Source of the DNA: Leucobacter komagatae | Lineage (GTDB): Bacteria > Actinomycetota > Actinomycetes > Actinomycetales > Microbacteriaceae | Direction: 5' to 3' | Length of the DNA stretch: 64,000 nt | NCBI RefSeq assembly: GCF_000834055.1 | Contig: NZ_JXSQ01000005.1 | Coordinates: forward strand, 124,001 to 188,000 | In this document: piece after piece, positions 9,531 through 18,181 of the stretch | How positions within the stretch are numbered: position 1 is the stretch's first letter | Layout: each line of letters opens with the position of its first letter | Position numbers and translations under genes: made by a program | Notes under the pieces: generated by a model | Told to the model about the DNA's origin: nothing | Seen by the model: the letters and a program-made list of their open reading frames with translations, nothing else | Database searches by the model: none

Positions 9531-10535
9531 GTGGCAACCCTTGTACAGCCGACAGGCCCAGCCCACACCCGGGTACTCTCCGTCGGCGCTTCCCGGGGCA
9601 ATCTGGATGTCCCCAACGACGACCTTGTCGGCCCCATCGACTCCTCGGACGAGTGGATCAGGCAGCGCACCGGCATCGTGCAGCGCCGCCGGGCGAGCAA
9701 AGAGATTGGCGCAATCGACCTTGCGGTAGCCGCCGGCGAAGAGGCGATCGCGAAGTCTGGGCTTGATCGCTCCCAGATCGACGGCGTCATCATCTCGACG
9801 ATCTCAAACGTCGCGGTCACTCCCTCGATGGCTGCGCTCGCCGCGCACCGACTCGGCCTGACCCCTGCGGCGGCATTCGATATCTCAGCTGCGTGCGCTG
9901 GCTACGTCTACGGAGTCGGCCAGGCTGACGCGCTCGTTCGCTCCGGCGTGTGCACGAACGTGCTCGTGATCGGTGCTGAGAAGCTGTCTGACGTTGTGGA
10001 TCCCACCGACCGGTCGATCTCGTTCCTCCTCGGCGACGGCGCTGGCGCTGTTGTCGTTGGCCCGAGCGACCACACCGGCATTGGCCCGACCGTCTGGGGT
10101 TCCGACGGCGAAAAGTGGGACACGATCAGCATGACCTCAACCTTCGAGGAGTACCGTGAGTCTCCCGGCGTCGTTGCATGGCCAACGCTGCGCCAGGACG
10201 GCCAGACGGTGTTCCGCTGGGCGGTGTGGGAGATGGCCAAGGTCGCGCGCCAGACGCTTGAGGCGTCGGGTCTCGAACCAGCGGATCTCGCCGCGTTTAT
10301 CCCCCACCAGGCAAACATGCGCATCATCGACGAGCTCGCGAAGCAGCTGAAGCTGCCCGAGACGGTTGCTATTGCACGGGATATTGAGCTGCAGGGCAAC
10401 ACGTCCGCCGCTTCGATCCCGCTCGCGATGCATTCGCTGCTCGCTGAGCGCCCTGAGCTCTCCGGCGGCCTCGCCCTCACCATCGGTTTCGGTGCTGGCC
10501 TGGTCTACGGCGCACAGGTGATTGAGCTTCCGTAG
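9531..10535 (+). CDS. fabH: 3-oxoacyl-ACP synthase III
   Basis: A 334-residue ketoacyl synthase that condenses an acyl-CoA primer with malonyl-ACP and so starts fatty acid chains; in branched-chain-lipid actinobacteria it chooses the primer. The Cys-His-Asn triad is complete: Cys122 in ISAACAGY, His in IPHQANMR and Asn in LQGNTSAAS. The frame is open further upstream into fabD, but GTG 9531 with GAAAGGA about ten bases before it is the natural start, and the homologous sequence begins there. It sits between fabD and acpP. Confidence 0.94.
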   Translation: MATLVQPTGPAHTRVLSVGASRGNLDVPNDDLVGPIDSSDEWIRQRTGIVQRRRASKEIGAIDLAVAAGEEAIAKSGLDRSQIDGVIISTISNVAVTPSMAALAAHRLGLTPAAAFDISAACAGYVYGVGQADALVRSGVCTNVLVIGAEKLSDVVDPTDRSISFLLGDGAGAVVVGPSDHTGIGPTVWGSDGEKWDTISMTSTFEEYRESPGVVAWPTLRQDGQTVFRWAVWEMAKVARQTLEASGLEPADLAAFIPHQANMRIIDELAKQLKLPETVAIARDIELQGNTSAASIPLAMHSLLAERPELSGGLALTIGFGAGLVYGAQVIELP

Positions 10536-10643
10536 CTTCTCGCTCTGGGCGCACCCCGCGCGCCCTGCCGACTTCCCGAGTGAAGTTGCGAGAAACTACT
10601 GCACGAGGTTTACTACAAACCCCCATCAAATAAGGAGAATCCA

Positions 10644-10892
10644 ATGGCATTCAGCAACGAAGAGGTCCTCGCAGGTCTCGCTGAGCTCGTCAACGACGAG
10701 ACCGGAATCGCGGCCGACGTCGTCGCACTCGACAAGTCGTTCACCGACGACCTCGACATCGATTCAATCTCGATGATGACCATCGTCGTCAACGCCGAAG
10801 AGAAGTTCGACGTCAAGATCCCCGACGAAGAGGTCAAGAACCTCAAGACCGTCGGCGACGCAGTCGACTTCATCGTCAAGGCTCAGGCCTAA
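10644..10892 (+). CDS. acpP: Acyl carrier protein
   Basis: An 82-residue acidic four-helix protein that carries growing acyl chains on 4'-phosphopantetheine. The attachment serine is Ser41 in DDLDIDSISM. The start has a strong AAGGAG ribosome binding site five bases upstream, consistent with the high level at which this protein is made. It lies between fabH (108 bases upstream) and fabF (133 bases downstream). Confidence 0.95.
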   Translation: MAFSNEEVLAGLAELVNDETGIAADVVALDKSFTDDLDIDSISMMTIVVNAEEKFDVKIPDEEVKNLKTVGDAVDFIVKAQA

Positions 10893-10909
10893 GCGAAGCT
10901 TTCGTGGCC

Positions 10910-10945
10910 GGGATGGGCGGTCACTGCCTTGGCAGCCCCCATCCC
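10910..10945 (+). terminator. Hairpin between acpP and fabF, possible attenuator
   Basis: GGGATGGG (10910-10917) pairs with CCCATCCC (10938-10945), enclosing a smaller TGCC/GGCA stem. Lying between acpP and fabF it could lower fabF transcript relative to acpP. No U tract is seen. Confidence 0.4.
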
Positions 10946-11025
10946 AGCCGCACGCTTCATCACACAGACTTCGGGACACAGCCCCACAAGGGCGGATCCC
11001 CATAGCCACGCGGAGAGCGCAACAC

Positions 11026-12267
11026 ATGAGCAAGAAAATCGTCGTCACCGGTATTGGTGCAAGTTCACCACTGGGCGGGACCGCGAGTGAGAGCTGGGAC
11101 GCCCTCCTCGCAGGCGAGTCAGGCGTGCGCACGATCGAGGCCGACTGGGTAGAGCAGTACGAACTGCCCGTCACCTTTGCCGGCCAGGCGCGCGTGCAGC
11201 CTTCAGAGGTGCTTGAGCGCCCGGTCGCGAAGCGGCTCGATCCGTCAAGCCAGTTTGCGCTCATTGCGGCGAAGGAAGCCTTCGCCGACGCTGGCGCCCC
11301 CGCGATCCCCGCTGAACGACTCGGGGTTGACTGGGCCACCGGAATCGGTGGCATCTGGTCGCTGCTTGACGCGTGGGATACGCTGCGCGAGAAGGGCCCG
11401 CGCCGCGTCATGCCGCTCACGGTGCCCATGCTCATGCCGAACGCTCCCGCTGCGGCGATCTCCATGCATTTCGAGGCCCGCGCGTTCGCGCGCACGGTTG
11501 CCTCGGCCTGCGCGTCCAGCACCGAGTCCATCGCGAACGCCTTCGAGCACCTGCAGCTCGGCCTCGCTGACGTCGTCATCGCCGGCGGGTCAGAGGCGGC
11601 GATCCACCCCATCACGCTCGCCTCGTTCTCCTCGATGCAGGCGCTCTCGCGCCGCAACGATTCCCCCGAGACAGCGTCGCGCCCGTACAACACCGACCGT
11701 GACGGCTTCGTCATGGGTGAGGGCGCAGCCGCCCTCGTGCTCGAGACAGAGGAACACGCGCTCGCCCGCGGCGCCAAGATCTACGCGGAGATTGCCGGCG
11801 GCGGCGTCACCGCCGATTCGTACCACATCACCGCGAACGACCCCGAGGGCCACGGCGCCATCCGGGCAATGAAGCTCGCGCTCTCGCAGGCCGGCGCACA
11901 CCCGGAAGACGTTACGCACATCAATGCGCACGCGACGTCGACCCCCGTTGGCGACATCAACGAGTACACCGCGCTCCTCGGGATCTTCGGAGACCGGGCG
12001 CGCGAGATTCCGGTCTCGGCTACGAAGGCCGCAACGGGTCACCTGCTGGGTGGCACAGGCGCGCTCGAGGCGATGTTCACGGTTCTCGCGGTGCAGCACC
12101 GTGTCGCTCCCCCGACGATCAACCTCGTCGAGCAGGATCCGGAGATTCCGTTGACCGTGTCGGGCGATCCGCAGCCACTCGGCGACGGCCCGCAGCTCGC
12201 GATCTCGAACTCCTTCGGCTTCGGCGGACACAACGCCGTCGTAGCGATCCGCTCGTACGACGCCTAG
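11026..12267 (+). CDS. fabF: 3-oxoacyl-ACP synthase II
   Basis: A 413-residue condensing enzyme that elongates acyl-ACP with malonyl-ACP. The catalytic Cys162 lies in TVASACASSTE, and the two catalytic histidines are in NAHATSTPVGD and NSFGFGGHNA. Length and motifs are normal for FabF/KasA. It is the last gene of the fatty acid cluster and is closed by a strong hairpin 23 bases after the stop. Confidence 0.95.
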   Translation: MSKKIVVTGIGASSPLGGTASESWDALLAGESGVRTIEADWVEQYELPVTFAGQARVQPSEVLERPVAKRLDPSSQFALIAAKEAFADAGAPAIPAERLGVDWATGIGGIWSLLDAWDTLREKGPRRVMPLTVPMLMPNAPAAAISMHFEARAFARTVASACASSTESIANAFEHLQLGLADVVIAGGSEAAIHPITLASFSSMQALSRRNDSPETASRPYNTDRDGFVMGEGAAALVLETEEHALARGAKIYAEIAGGGVTADSYHITANDPEGHGAIRAMKLALSQAGAHPEDVTHINAHATSTPVGDINEYTALLGIFGDRAREIPVSATKAATGHLLGGTGALEAMFTVLAVQHRVAPPTINLVEQDPEIPLTVSGDPQPLGDGPQLAISNSFGFGGHNAVVAIRSYDA

Positions 12268-12289
12268 GTCTCGACAGCGGCTTCACGCC

Positions 12290-12320
12290 CCGGCCCGGCT
12301 CCCCTAGGGAGCCGGGCCGG
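12290..12320 (+). terminator. Terminator of the fab cluster
   Basis: A perfect 14-bp GC-rich stem (12290-12303 with 12307-12320) around a CTA loop, 23 bases after the fabF stop. There is no T tract, which is common for actinobacterial terminators. Confidence 0.8.
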
Positions 12321-12453
12321 ACTCGTCTATGCGCGGACGCAGCCGCCGCGATATCGCCGCTCCCGTGGCGTCTGAAACGGGCGAGCTGCGGAGGATTCCG
12401 CCAACTACGCGCGCGCACGCTCGATAGGAGCGTGTGGCGCGCGACAGGGTAAG

Positions 12454-12527
12454 TAGGGCGTGCGGGGCTTGAACCCGCGACCGACGGATTATGAGTCCGG
12501 TGCTCTAACCAACTGAGCTAACGCCCC
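12454..12527 (-). tRNA. tRNA with CAU anticodon, annotated as tRNA-Met
   Basis: A 74-nt cloverleaf on the minus strand with a 7-bp acceptor stem (first pair G-U), D arm, a T arm of GCGGG/CCCGC around TTCAAGC, and anticodon CAU at 12491-12493. The 3' CCA is not encoded. A27-43 C-U mismatch sits at the top of the anticodon stem. It lacks the three G-C pairs and C1-A72 mismatch of an initiator, so it is elongator tRNA-Met or the lysidine-modified tRNA-Ile2; the latter cannot be excluded from sequence. Confidence 0.88.
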
Positions 12528-12615
12528 TGGGCAACTGAGCCAGTCTATCGGATTCACCAGCCGCGATACATCTTCGCCAGGCACGTTTGGCGTCGCAGCT
12601 GCCTGCTCCAGGGCG

Positions 12616-15096
12616 CTACAGGCCGCGTGCGAAGCGTGCACGTCCTCGATCCCGAATAGCGGCCGCCCTGAGTATCCATACCCCCAGCGCCCCCATGAGA
12701 AGCGCAGCGATTCCGAGTGACGGCAGCCCGCTTCCAGACTCCGCCAGCCCCCCGGTCGTCGGCTTGCCAGGGTCTGGATCCCCTGGCTCGGGCTTCGGGT
12801 CAGGGCCGGGGCCAGGACCTGGACCAGGACCAGGACCGACGCTGGTTGCCGCTTCGACCGTCAACTTCGCGCCCGCGCTGGTCGCGGCCTGCCCGCCGGC
12901 GTCAACTGCCGTCGCACGGAACTCGAACCCGTCGTTGGCAAGCGCGCCTGGCACGGTCAGTGTAGACGTGTTTCCGTCGGCCGAAACCTTCCACGATGCG
13001 TCGACTGCAACCCACGTCTTGCCGCCGTCGCGCGAGACCTCCCACGTTACCTTCGGCGCAGGCTCCCCCGTCGTCGTTACCGTGAACTCGGCGGCAGTGC
13101 CCTCATCGACCGTCACATCCTGAGGATCGGTGACCGTCGGTGGCGCGGGCAAGGCGGTAACGATGTACACCGTCAGATCTGCTGGGTCTGCGATCTCGAT
13201 GCCCGAACTCGTTTCGGTGATCGACGCGAAGAATGTCAGCGGATCAAAGCCCTTGCTGTAGATGTACGTCGGGACCTCGAAGATCTTGGTGGACGGCCCA
13301 CCGGCTGCGAACGTGAGGGAGGTATACAGCGGGAGCGGGTGAAAGTCTTGCCCGGCTGTCGCGGTGCCTGGCTCGCCCGCGAGCTCACTCAAAATGTCGA
13401 TGCGGACCGTCGCCCCCGTGTCGTCTTCGCCTGGCGTGTACGTTACGGGGATCCCCGCCTTGACGCCCGCATTCACTGTCACGTCGTCGCCGAGGGCGAC
13501 GGTACCACCGCGCACCTCCACTGCCCCACGATCCGGCGCAGACCCGAATGTGCGCGCGAAGCCGCGCTGTTCTGTTGCCGGAGCGCTCGCGACTGCGCTG
13601 TCGATCACCGGCGAGCCGGTCTCCGGCAGGATCGTGAGGGTGCTTCCGCCGTTGTCTGCGAGCGGCAGCAGCTTCATAGCTGCGCCGTCTGCGACGACGT
13701 CGTTGCCAGAGGCCGCGAGCGTTCCGAGCGCGTTCACCGTGTTGTGGGTGCCGGTCACCGGGCCGACTCGCTCGCCGAAAACGGCTTCGACCGGCTCGTT
13801 CTCTGCGCCGCCGGCCTGCGCGCCTACTCCAACAATCGAGTTCACCAGTTCAATCGGCGCCGTCGCAGTGGGGTCGGTCGCTTGCACGCCGCCGCCGATG
13901 AACGTCGCGTGGTTAATCGACGCTCCCGCATTGCCGTGCAGGGCGATGTGCGGCTTGCGGTCGAAGTTATTCGGTGCGTCGAACGTGCTGTTGACGACGG
14001 TGACGCCGGATTCCCCGTCACCCGCGGACGCGGCTGCGCCGAAGCCGATGGACCGAGCGGTCCCGTTCGTGCCCGTGATTTGGGCGAAGGTGACGCCCTC
14101 GATGGCGAGCTGGCCAAGGTGCCCGACGGCCGCGATCGCCGCGTTCTCCCCCGCGGACCCGCCCTCAATGATCGAGCTGTTGGTGATGATGACATCCCCG
14201 ACAAGGTCCTGGAAATACAGTGATCCAGCCACCGAGTTGCGGCTCGCATCGATGTAAGTGTTCGAGATATTCACGGCAGGTGCCGAGCGCTCGGCTGCCT
14301 GCGCGGATCCGCCGTCGACGTGTAGCACTGTCCCTGGCCGGGTGTACGGCTGTGCCGCTGCGACATACTGAAACCGGCTGTCGCTCACGGTAATGGAAGC
14401 GTCAGCAGGCAGCTCCGCTGCTCCGACGCTAATCGCCGACGTCGCTATCTCCTCAAAATTGGAATCAATGACGGTGAGGGGCGCTGCCAGTCGCTCCGCC
14501 CGCAACACCGAGAGCGCCTCCGTTGGACTTGAGGACCGCCCGGTAAAGCTGCAATTGGTGAGCGTGATGGGCCCGCGCGCGTCTTCGAAGGAAAAGAAAT
14601 CGGCGGCTTCGCGGCCAAGCTCGACACCAGCCACGGTGACGTCGGTGAAGGAGGTCGCCTCAGTCGTGCTTGCGATGCTCACCAGCCCACCGTAGGCATT
14701 CGAGCCGGCAAACGTGACGCCTTCGAGGTTGATCGTCGCCCCGCCTGTAGCCGCGAGTACCGCTCCCCGGTAGTTTGGCTTGTTGACAATCTGAGAGCCG
14801 GGCTCTCCGACGATCGTCACTGTCTCAGTGACCTCGAACGACTCCGTCACTTCCGCCAGCAACCCCGCGGCAATCGTGATCGTGTCGGGCCCTTGGCTCC
14901 CGTTCGCCTCGGCGATGGCGGCTCCGAGTGTCCCGGCCCCCTGGTCGCCAGAGGCCGTGACGAGGATCGTCGCTGCGTGTGCCGGTGTTGGCGTCGTGGT
15001 GATCCATGCGGGGATCAACAGGCCTACCGCGAGGACCGCTACACACTTGGACAGAAATGGTCGCTGAGGTGAGGCAGTGGCTGGCGACGTCGACAT
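12616..15096 (-). CDS. Secreted beta-helix surface protein with C-terminal anchor
   Basis: An 826-residue exported protein. A signal peptide (hydrophobic core about residues 20-36, AHA cleavage) leads into a long parallel beta-helix-like region, ending in a choice-of-anchor-Q-type segment (LADNGGSTLTILPETGSPVID). A Calx-beta-like domain and an Ig-like domain (PPTVTDPQDVTVDEG) follow, then a (GP)n/PKPEP wall-spanning linker. The C-terminal 43 residues are LAESG, a hydrophobic helix and a basic tail, which resembles an LAxTG sortase signal with Ser for Thr. GGGAG precedes ATG 15096. Probably an adhesin or polysaccharide-binding protein; the ligand is unknown. Confidence 0.78.
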   Translation of the reverse strand: MSTSPATASPQRPFLSKCVAVLAVGLLIPAWITTTPTPAHAATILVTASGDQGAGTLGAAIAEANGSQGPDTITIAAGLLAEVTESFEVTETVTIVGEPGSQIVNKPNYRGAVLAATGGATINLEGVTFAGSNAYGGLVSIASTTEATSFTDVTVAGVELGREAADFFSFEDARGPITLTNCSFTGRSSSPTEALSVLRAERLAAPLTVIDSNFEEIATSAISVGAAELPADASITVSDSRFQYVAAAQPYTRPGTVLHVDGGSAQAAERSAPAVNISNTYIDASRNSVAGSLYFQDLVGDVIITNSSIIEGGSAGENAAIAAVGHLGQLAIEGVTFAQITGTNGTARSIGFGAAASAGDGESGVTVVNSTFDAPNNFDRKPHIALHGNAGASINHATFIGGGVQATDPTATAPIELVNSIVGVGAQAGGAENEPVEAVFGERVGPVTGTHNTVNALGTLAASGNDVVADGAAMKLLPLADNGGSTLTILPETGSPVIDSAVASAPATEQRGFARTFGSAPDRGAVEVRGGTVALGDDVTVNAGVKAGIPVTYTPGEDDTGATVRIDILSELAGEPGTATAGQDFHPLPLYTSLTFAAGGPSTKIFEVPTYIYSKGFDPLTFFASITETSSGIEIADPADLTVYIVTALPAPPTVTDPQDVTVDEGTAAEFTVTTTGEPAPKVTWEVSRDGGKTWVAVDASWKVSADGNTSTLTVPGALANDGFEFRATAVDAGGQAATSAGAKLTVEAATSVGPGPGPGPGPGPDPKPEPGDPDPGKPTTGGLAESGSGLPSLGIAALLMGALGVWILRAAAIRDRGRARFARGL

Positions 15097-15288
15097 AGAG
15101 AACTCCCAGAATATTGACAGTGGGGTCAGAGCAACACGACCGGAGTCATACAGCTAGAGTTTGCAACCTCGTCAGGAACCGCGAAGCATCACGGAACAAT
15201 CACGTTTCCGACGACTCGGACGCACGCGCGGTATGGTCTTGGGCAGGGCTGATGACAACGGCGTCGCCAGTCCGCCCGCTTCAACCGA

Positions 15289-16287
15289 CTACGCTGCCGC
15301 GTCATCCTTTGGCGTCACCACGGGCATCCTGCCGGTGTGGTCGAGCACAGACTTTCCCGACTGCGGGTGGAACCGTGAGATTCCGACAACGCCGATCATC
15401 GCGGTGACACCAGTGATCACGAACACCGCAGACACCCACACGGGCGCGTTCGCAGCCTCGCCGAGGATGAGAATCCCAATGAACACTGCGATCATCGGGT
15501 CAATCACTGTGAGCCCTGCGACGACGAGGTCCGGTGGGCCGGACGAGTAGGCGTTTTGCACGAACAACATGCCGAGCAGCGCGCCAGCGAGAAGCGCGCC
15601 GACGCAGATCCACGTCAGCCACTCGAAGTCACCCTGCTGCAGCCGACTGATCACGACCTTCGCAAACGTCGCGACGAAACCGTAGAGCACACCTGCCCCG
15701 ACGATGTAGATGAGCGCGATACCGCGATGCCGATAGAGCAGGAACAGCACGAGCGCCAAGGCGAGCACCACGGCGAAGGTGAGCAGGATCGTGATGAGCT
15801 TCGTGTCGGTCACCACCTGGTCTGACACGTTCGTCGCCGCAACGAAAACAAACACGGCGATACTCACGACAGCAAGCCCAATTGACGCCGTCACCCGCTT
15901 GCCAAGCCGAACCCCCGAGATGCGCGAGTTCAGTACAGACGTGATGATGAGGCCAACGACCCCGATCGGCTGCACGATCGTGATCGGAGAGAGCGCGAGC
16001 GAGCCAAGCTGAAAGGCGACGGCGAGCCCGAGCAGCAGCGTTCCGACGACCCAGGACGGCCGGCGAAGCAGGCTGAGCATGTGGCGCACCGACAGCCCAG
16101 CGTGAGCGCTCGCACCAACAATGCGCTCGACCTTGTTCAGCCCGCGCGACTGATACTGCGCGCCGAAGGCGAGCAGAGCAGCACCAACGAGCGCGAGTGG
16201 GATACCCCAAAACTGCCGCGGGTCGAGCTGCGAGCTGTCAGCGATTTCCTGGAGGAAACCGGCAGCGCCGAATAAATCAATCACCAT
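15289..16287 (-). CDS. DMT superfamily permease (EamA/NIPA-like)
   Basis: A ~332-residue membrane protein with nine or ten hydrophobic segments and internal-repeat architecture typical of the drug/metabolite transporter superfamily (for example FWGIPLALVGAALLAFGAQY near the start, LSPITIVQPIGVVG, and later VIDPMIAVFIGILILGE). The frame is open 20 codons further upstream, but ATG 16287 is preferred because the hydrophobic homologous part starts there and the extra residues are Arg-rich. The substrate is unknown. It stands alone between the surface protein and gmk, on the same strand. Confidence 0.75.
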   Translation of the reverse strand: MVIDLFGAAGFLQEIADSSQLDPRQFWGIPLALVGAALLAFGAQYQSRGLNKVERIVGASAHAGLSVRHMLSLLRRPSWVVGTLLLGLAVAFQLGSLALSPITIVQPIGVVGLIITSVLNSRISGVRLGKRVTASIGLAVVSIAVFVFVAATNVSDQVVTDTKLITILLTFAVVLALALVLFLLYRHRGIALIYIVGAGVLYGFVATFAKVVISRLQQGDFEWLTWICVGALLAGALLGMLFVQNAYSSGPPDLVVAGLTVIDPMIAVFIGILILGEAANAPVWVSAVFVITGVTAMIGVVGISRFHPQSGKSVLDHTGRMPVVTPKDDAAA

Positions 16288-16377
16288 GCAAAGGTACCTG
16301 ACTCGCAGGGAACGAGCGCAGTGCCGCGCCAGCAACGCGCGCGGCAATTCGGGCCGACGCGCGCCGCGCTCACCGTG

Positions 16378-17280
16378 TTAGTCGGCGCCGCGCATGAGGT
16401 CGACGAGTCGCTCGGCCGCCGTCTCGACCTGATCATTGACGATCACTTCGTCAAACTCGTCCGCTGCAGCCAGCTCAACGCGGGCGGTCTCGAGCCGGCG
16501 CGCTCGTTCCTCTTCACCCTCGGTGCCGCGTCCAACAAGTCGACGCACAAGCTCGTCCCAACTCGGCGGGGCGAGAAATACGAGGCGCGCATCTGGCATG
16601 CTCTGGCGCACCTGGCGTGCGCCCTGCAGGTCGATCTCGAGCAGCACCAGTTCGCCGCGGGCGCTCGCGTCAACGACGGGCCCGCGCGGCGTGCCGTAAC
16701 GGAACTTGTTGTGCACGGTCGCCCACTCGAGCAGATCATCTGCAGCGAGCATGCGATCAAAGTCCTCGTCGGAGACAAAGTAATAGTGGACGCCCTCGAT
16801 CTCACCCGGGCGAGGGGGCCTGGTGGTCGCCGATACGGAGAGTCGAACGTCAGCGTGGTTGTCCCGTACAAACGTAGCGACGGTGCCCTTGCCGACAGCG
16901 GTCGGCCCAGCGAGCACGGTGAGCGGCGGCCGCTCACCCCGAGGCAGCGCGCCGGAGCGTTCCCGCACGAATGATTCGAGCCGCTCGCGCTGGATCGCGC
17001 CGAGGCCGCCGAGCCGCTTTCGCTCGGAAATCTGCAGATCGTCTCGGATCCGCTCTGCCTTCACCTGCCCAATCGAGGGGAACGACAGCAGGTAGTCGGT
17101 GATCCGCAGCGTCGCAGCAGCGTGACCAGGCACCTTCGAGTACTCGAGCACTTTGAGTGGCGACATCTCGCCGCCGCGCAGCTTTCGTTTGAGCTCCGCG
17201 CGCGCCTGTCGTGCCGCCACCGCTGCGCGGTTGGCCGCAACGCGGTCTACCTCCGGCATGCCTGCCTGCTGCTTCGTCAT
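16378..17280 (-). CDS. gmk: Guanylate kinase fused to an N-terminal mIHF domain
   Basis: A 300-residue fusion. Residues ~1-107 match mycobacterial integration host factor (basic start [13 protein letters not shown], then [12 protein letters not shown] and [13 protein letters not shown]), a nucleoid DNA-binding protein. Residues ~117-300 are guanylate kinase, with P-loop GPTAVGKGT (125-133), [11 protein letters not shown] and the GMP-binding HYYFVS region. The kinase phosphorylates GMP to GDP. In mycobacteria and streptomycetes mihF and gmk are separate neighbours downstream of pyrF; here the two sit in one uninterrupted frame with no internal start signal I can see. It follows pyrF by 16 bases in the pyrimidine operon. 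Confidence 0.9.
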   Translation of the reverse strand: MTKQQAGMPEVDRVAANRAAVAARQARAELKRKLRGGEMSPLKVLEYSKVPGHAAATLRITDYLLSFPSIGQVKAERIRDDLQISERKRLGGLGAIQRERLESFVRERSGALPRGERPPLTVLAGPTAVGKGTVATFVRDNHADVRLSVSATTRPPRPGEIEGVHYYFVSDEDFDRMLAADDLLEWATVHNKFRYGTPRGPVVDASARGELVLLEIDLQGARQVRQSMPDARLVFLAPPSWDELVRRLVGRGTEGEEERARRLETARVELAAADEFDEVIVNDQVETAAERLVDLMRGAD

Positions 17281-17296
17281 GATCTCCCGTACAGCG

Positions 17297-18181
17297 CTAT
17301 CTGTCGTCCAGCGCCTCAGTGATGAGTGCTGCCCGTTCGCGGACGCGACCGGCGAGGCCTACGCCCCCACCATCAAGGATACTGCGCGATTCATTGGCAA
17401 GTACTGCATATCCGATTCCACCAAAGATTTCCGCGGCGTCCTCAACCTTCGCACCCTGATGCCCGAACCCCGGAGCGAGAACCGGGAGGGCTGGCGTCAC
17501 TCGAACTGCGGTATCGATTCCGAAATCGCTGAGCGTGAGCGTTGCTCCGAGCACCACCCCGACGGAGCCAACCGTATCCGCGGCGTGCTCCGAGGCGTTC
17601 CAAGCATTCGCGCTCTCAACGACCGACGCTGCTAGCGTCTGACCGTCTGGGCGCACCGCTGTCTGCATCATCCGCGCCTCGGGGTTCGAGGTCGCTGCGA
17701 GCACGAAGAGCCCCTTGCCGTGCTCACGCACGAACGGGAACGCGCCTGAGAGCGTGTCGAACCCCATGTACGGTGCGACGGTCATCGCGTCCACCTCGAG
17801 CGGCGATCCCGGAGCCAGCCAAGCTTCGGCGTAGGCAGCAAACGTTGAGCCGATGTCACCGCGCTTCACATCGCCCACGACGATCACGCCAGCTTCGCGC
17901 GCATCCGCGAGCACGCGCTCAAGGGCGACGAACCCCGCCGATCCGAATCGCTCGAAGAAGGAGATCTGTGGCTTGATCGCCGCGGCGACCCCGGCAGACG
18001 CCGCAACGACGTCGCGGCCCATCCGTTCAGCACCGGCAGCGGAATCGTCAAGCCCCCACCCAGACAGGAGTCCGGCGTGCGGGTCGATGCCGACGCACAG
18101 GTGCCGGCCCGCGGCGAATTCCGCCGCGAGCCGTGCACCAAAGCTCGGAACCGATGCCGAGCGCGTCACGGGTGTGCTCAC
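17297..18181 (-). CDS. pyrF: Orotidine 5'-phosphate decarboxylase (type 2)
   Basis: A 294-residue enzyme that decarboxylates OMP to UMP, the last step of pyrimidine synthesis. It is the longer actinobacterial/myxobacterial type, with [11 protein letters not shown] near the start, the catalytic [13 protein letters not shown] motif and a late [11 protein letters not shown] phosphate-binding segment. The GTG start overlaps the carB stop by four bases (GTGA), so translation is coupled. It precedes the mIHF-gmk fusion. Confidence 0.94.
   Translation of the reverse strand: MSTPVTRSASVPSFGARLAAEFAAGRHLCVGIDPHAGLLSGWGLDDSAAGAERMGRDVVAASAGVAAAIKPQISFFERFGSAGFVALERVLADAREAGVIVVGDVKRGDIGSTFAAYAEAWLAPGSPLEVDAMTVAPYMGFDTLSGAFPFVREHGKGLFVLAATSNPEARMMQTAVRPDGQTLAASVVESANAWNASEHAADTVGSVGVVLGATLTLSDFGIDTAVRVTPALPVLAPGFGHQGAKVEDAAEIFGGIGYAVLANESRSILDGGGVGLAGRVRERAALITEALDDR

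Noticed and set aside
15097-15288. Gene between the surface protein and the permease
   Set aside because: Frames there are short, lack ribosome binding sites and overlap the surface protein's promoter (TATTCT upstream of GGGAG).
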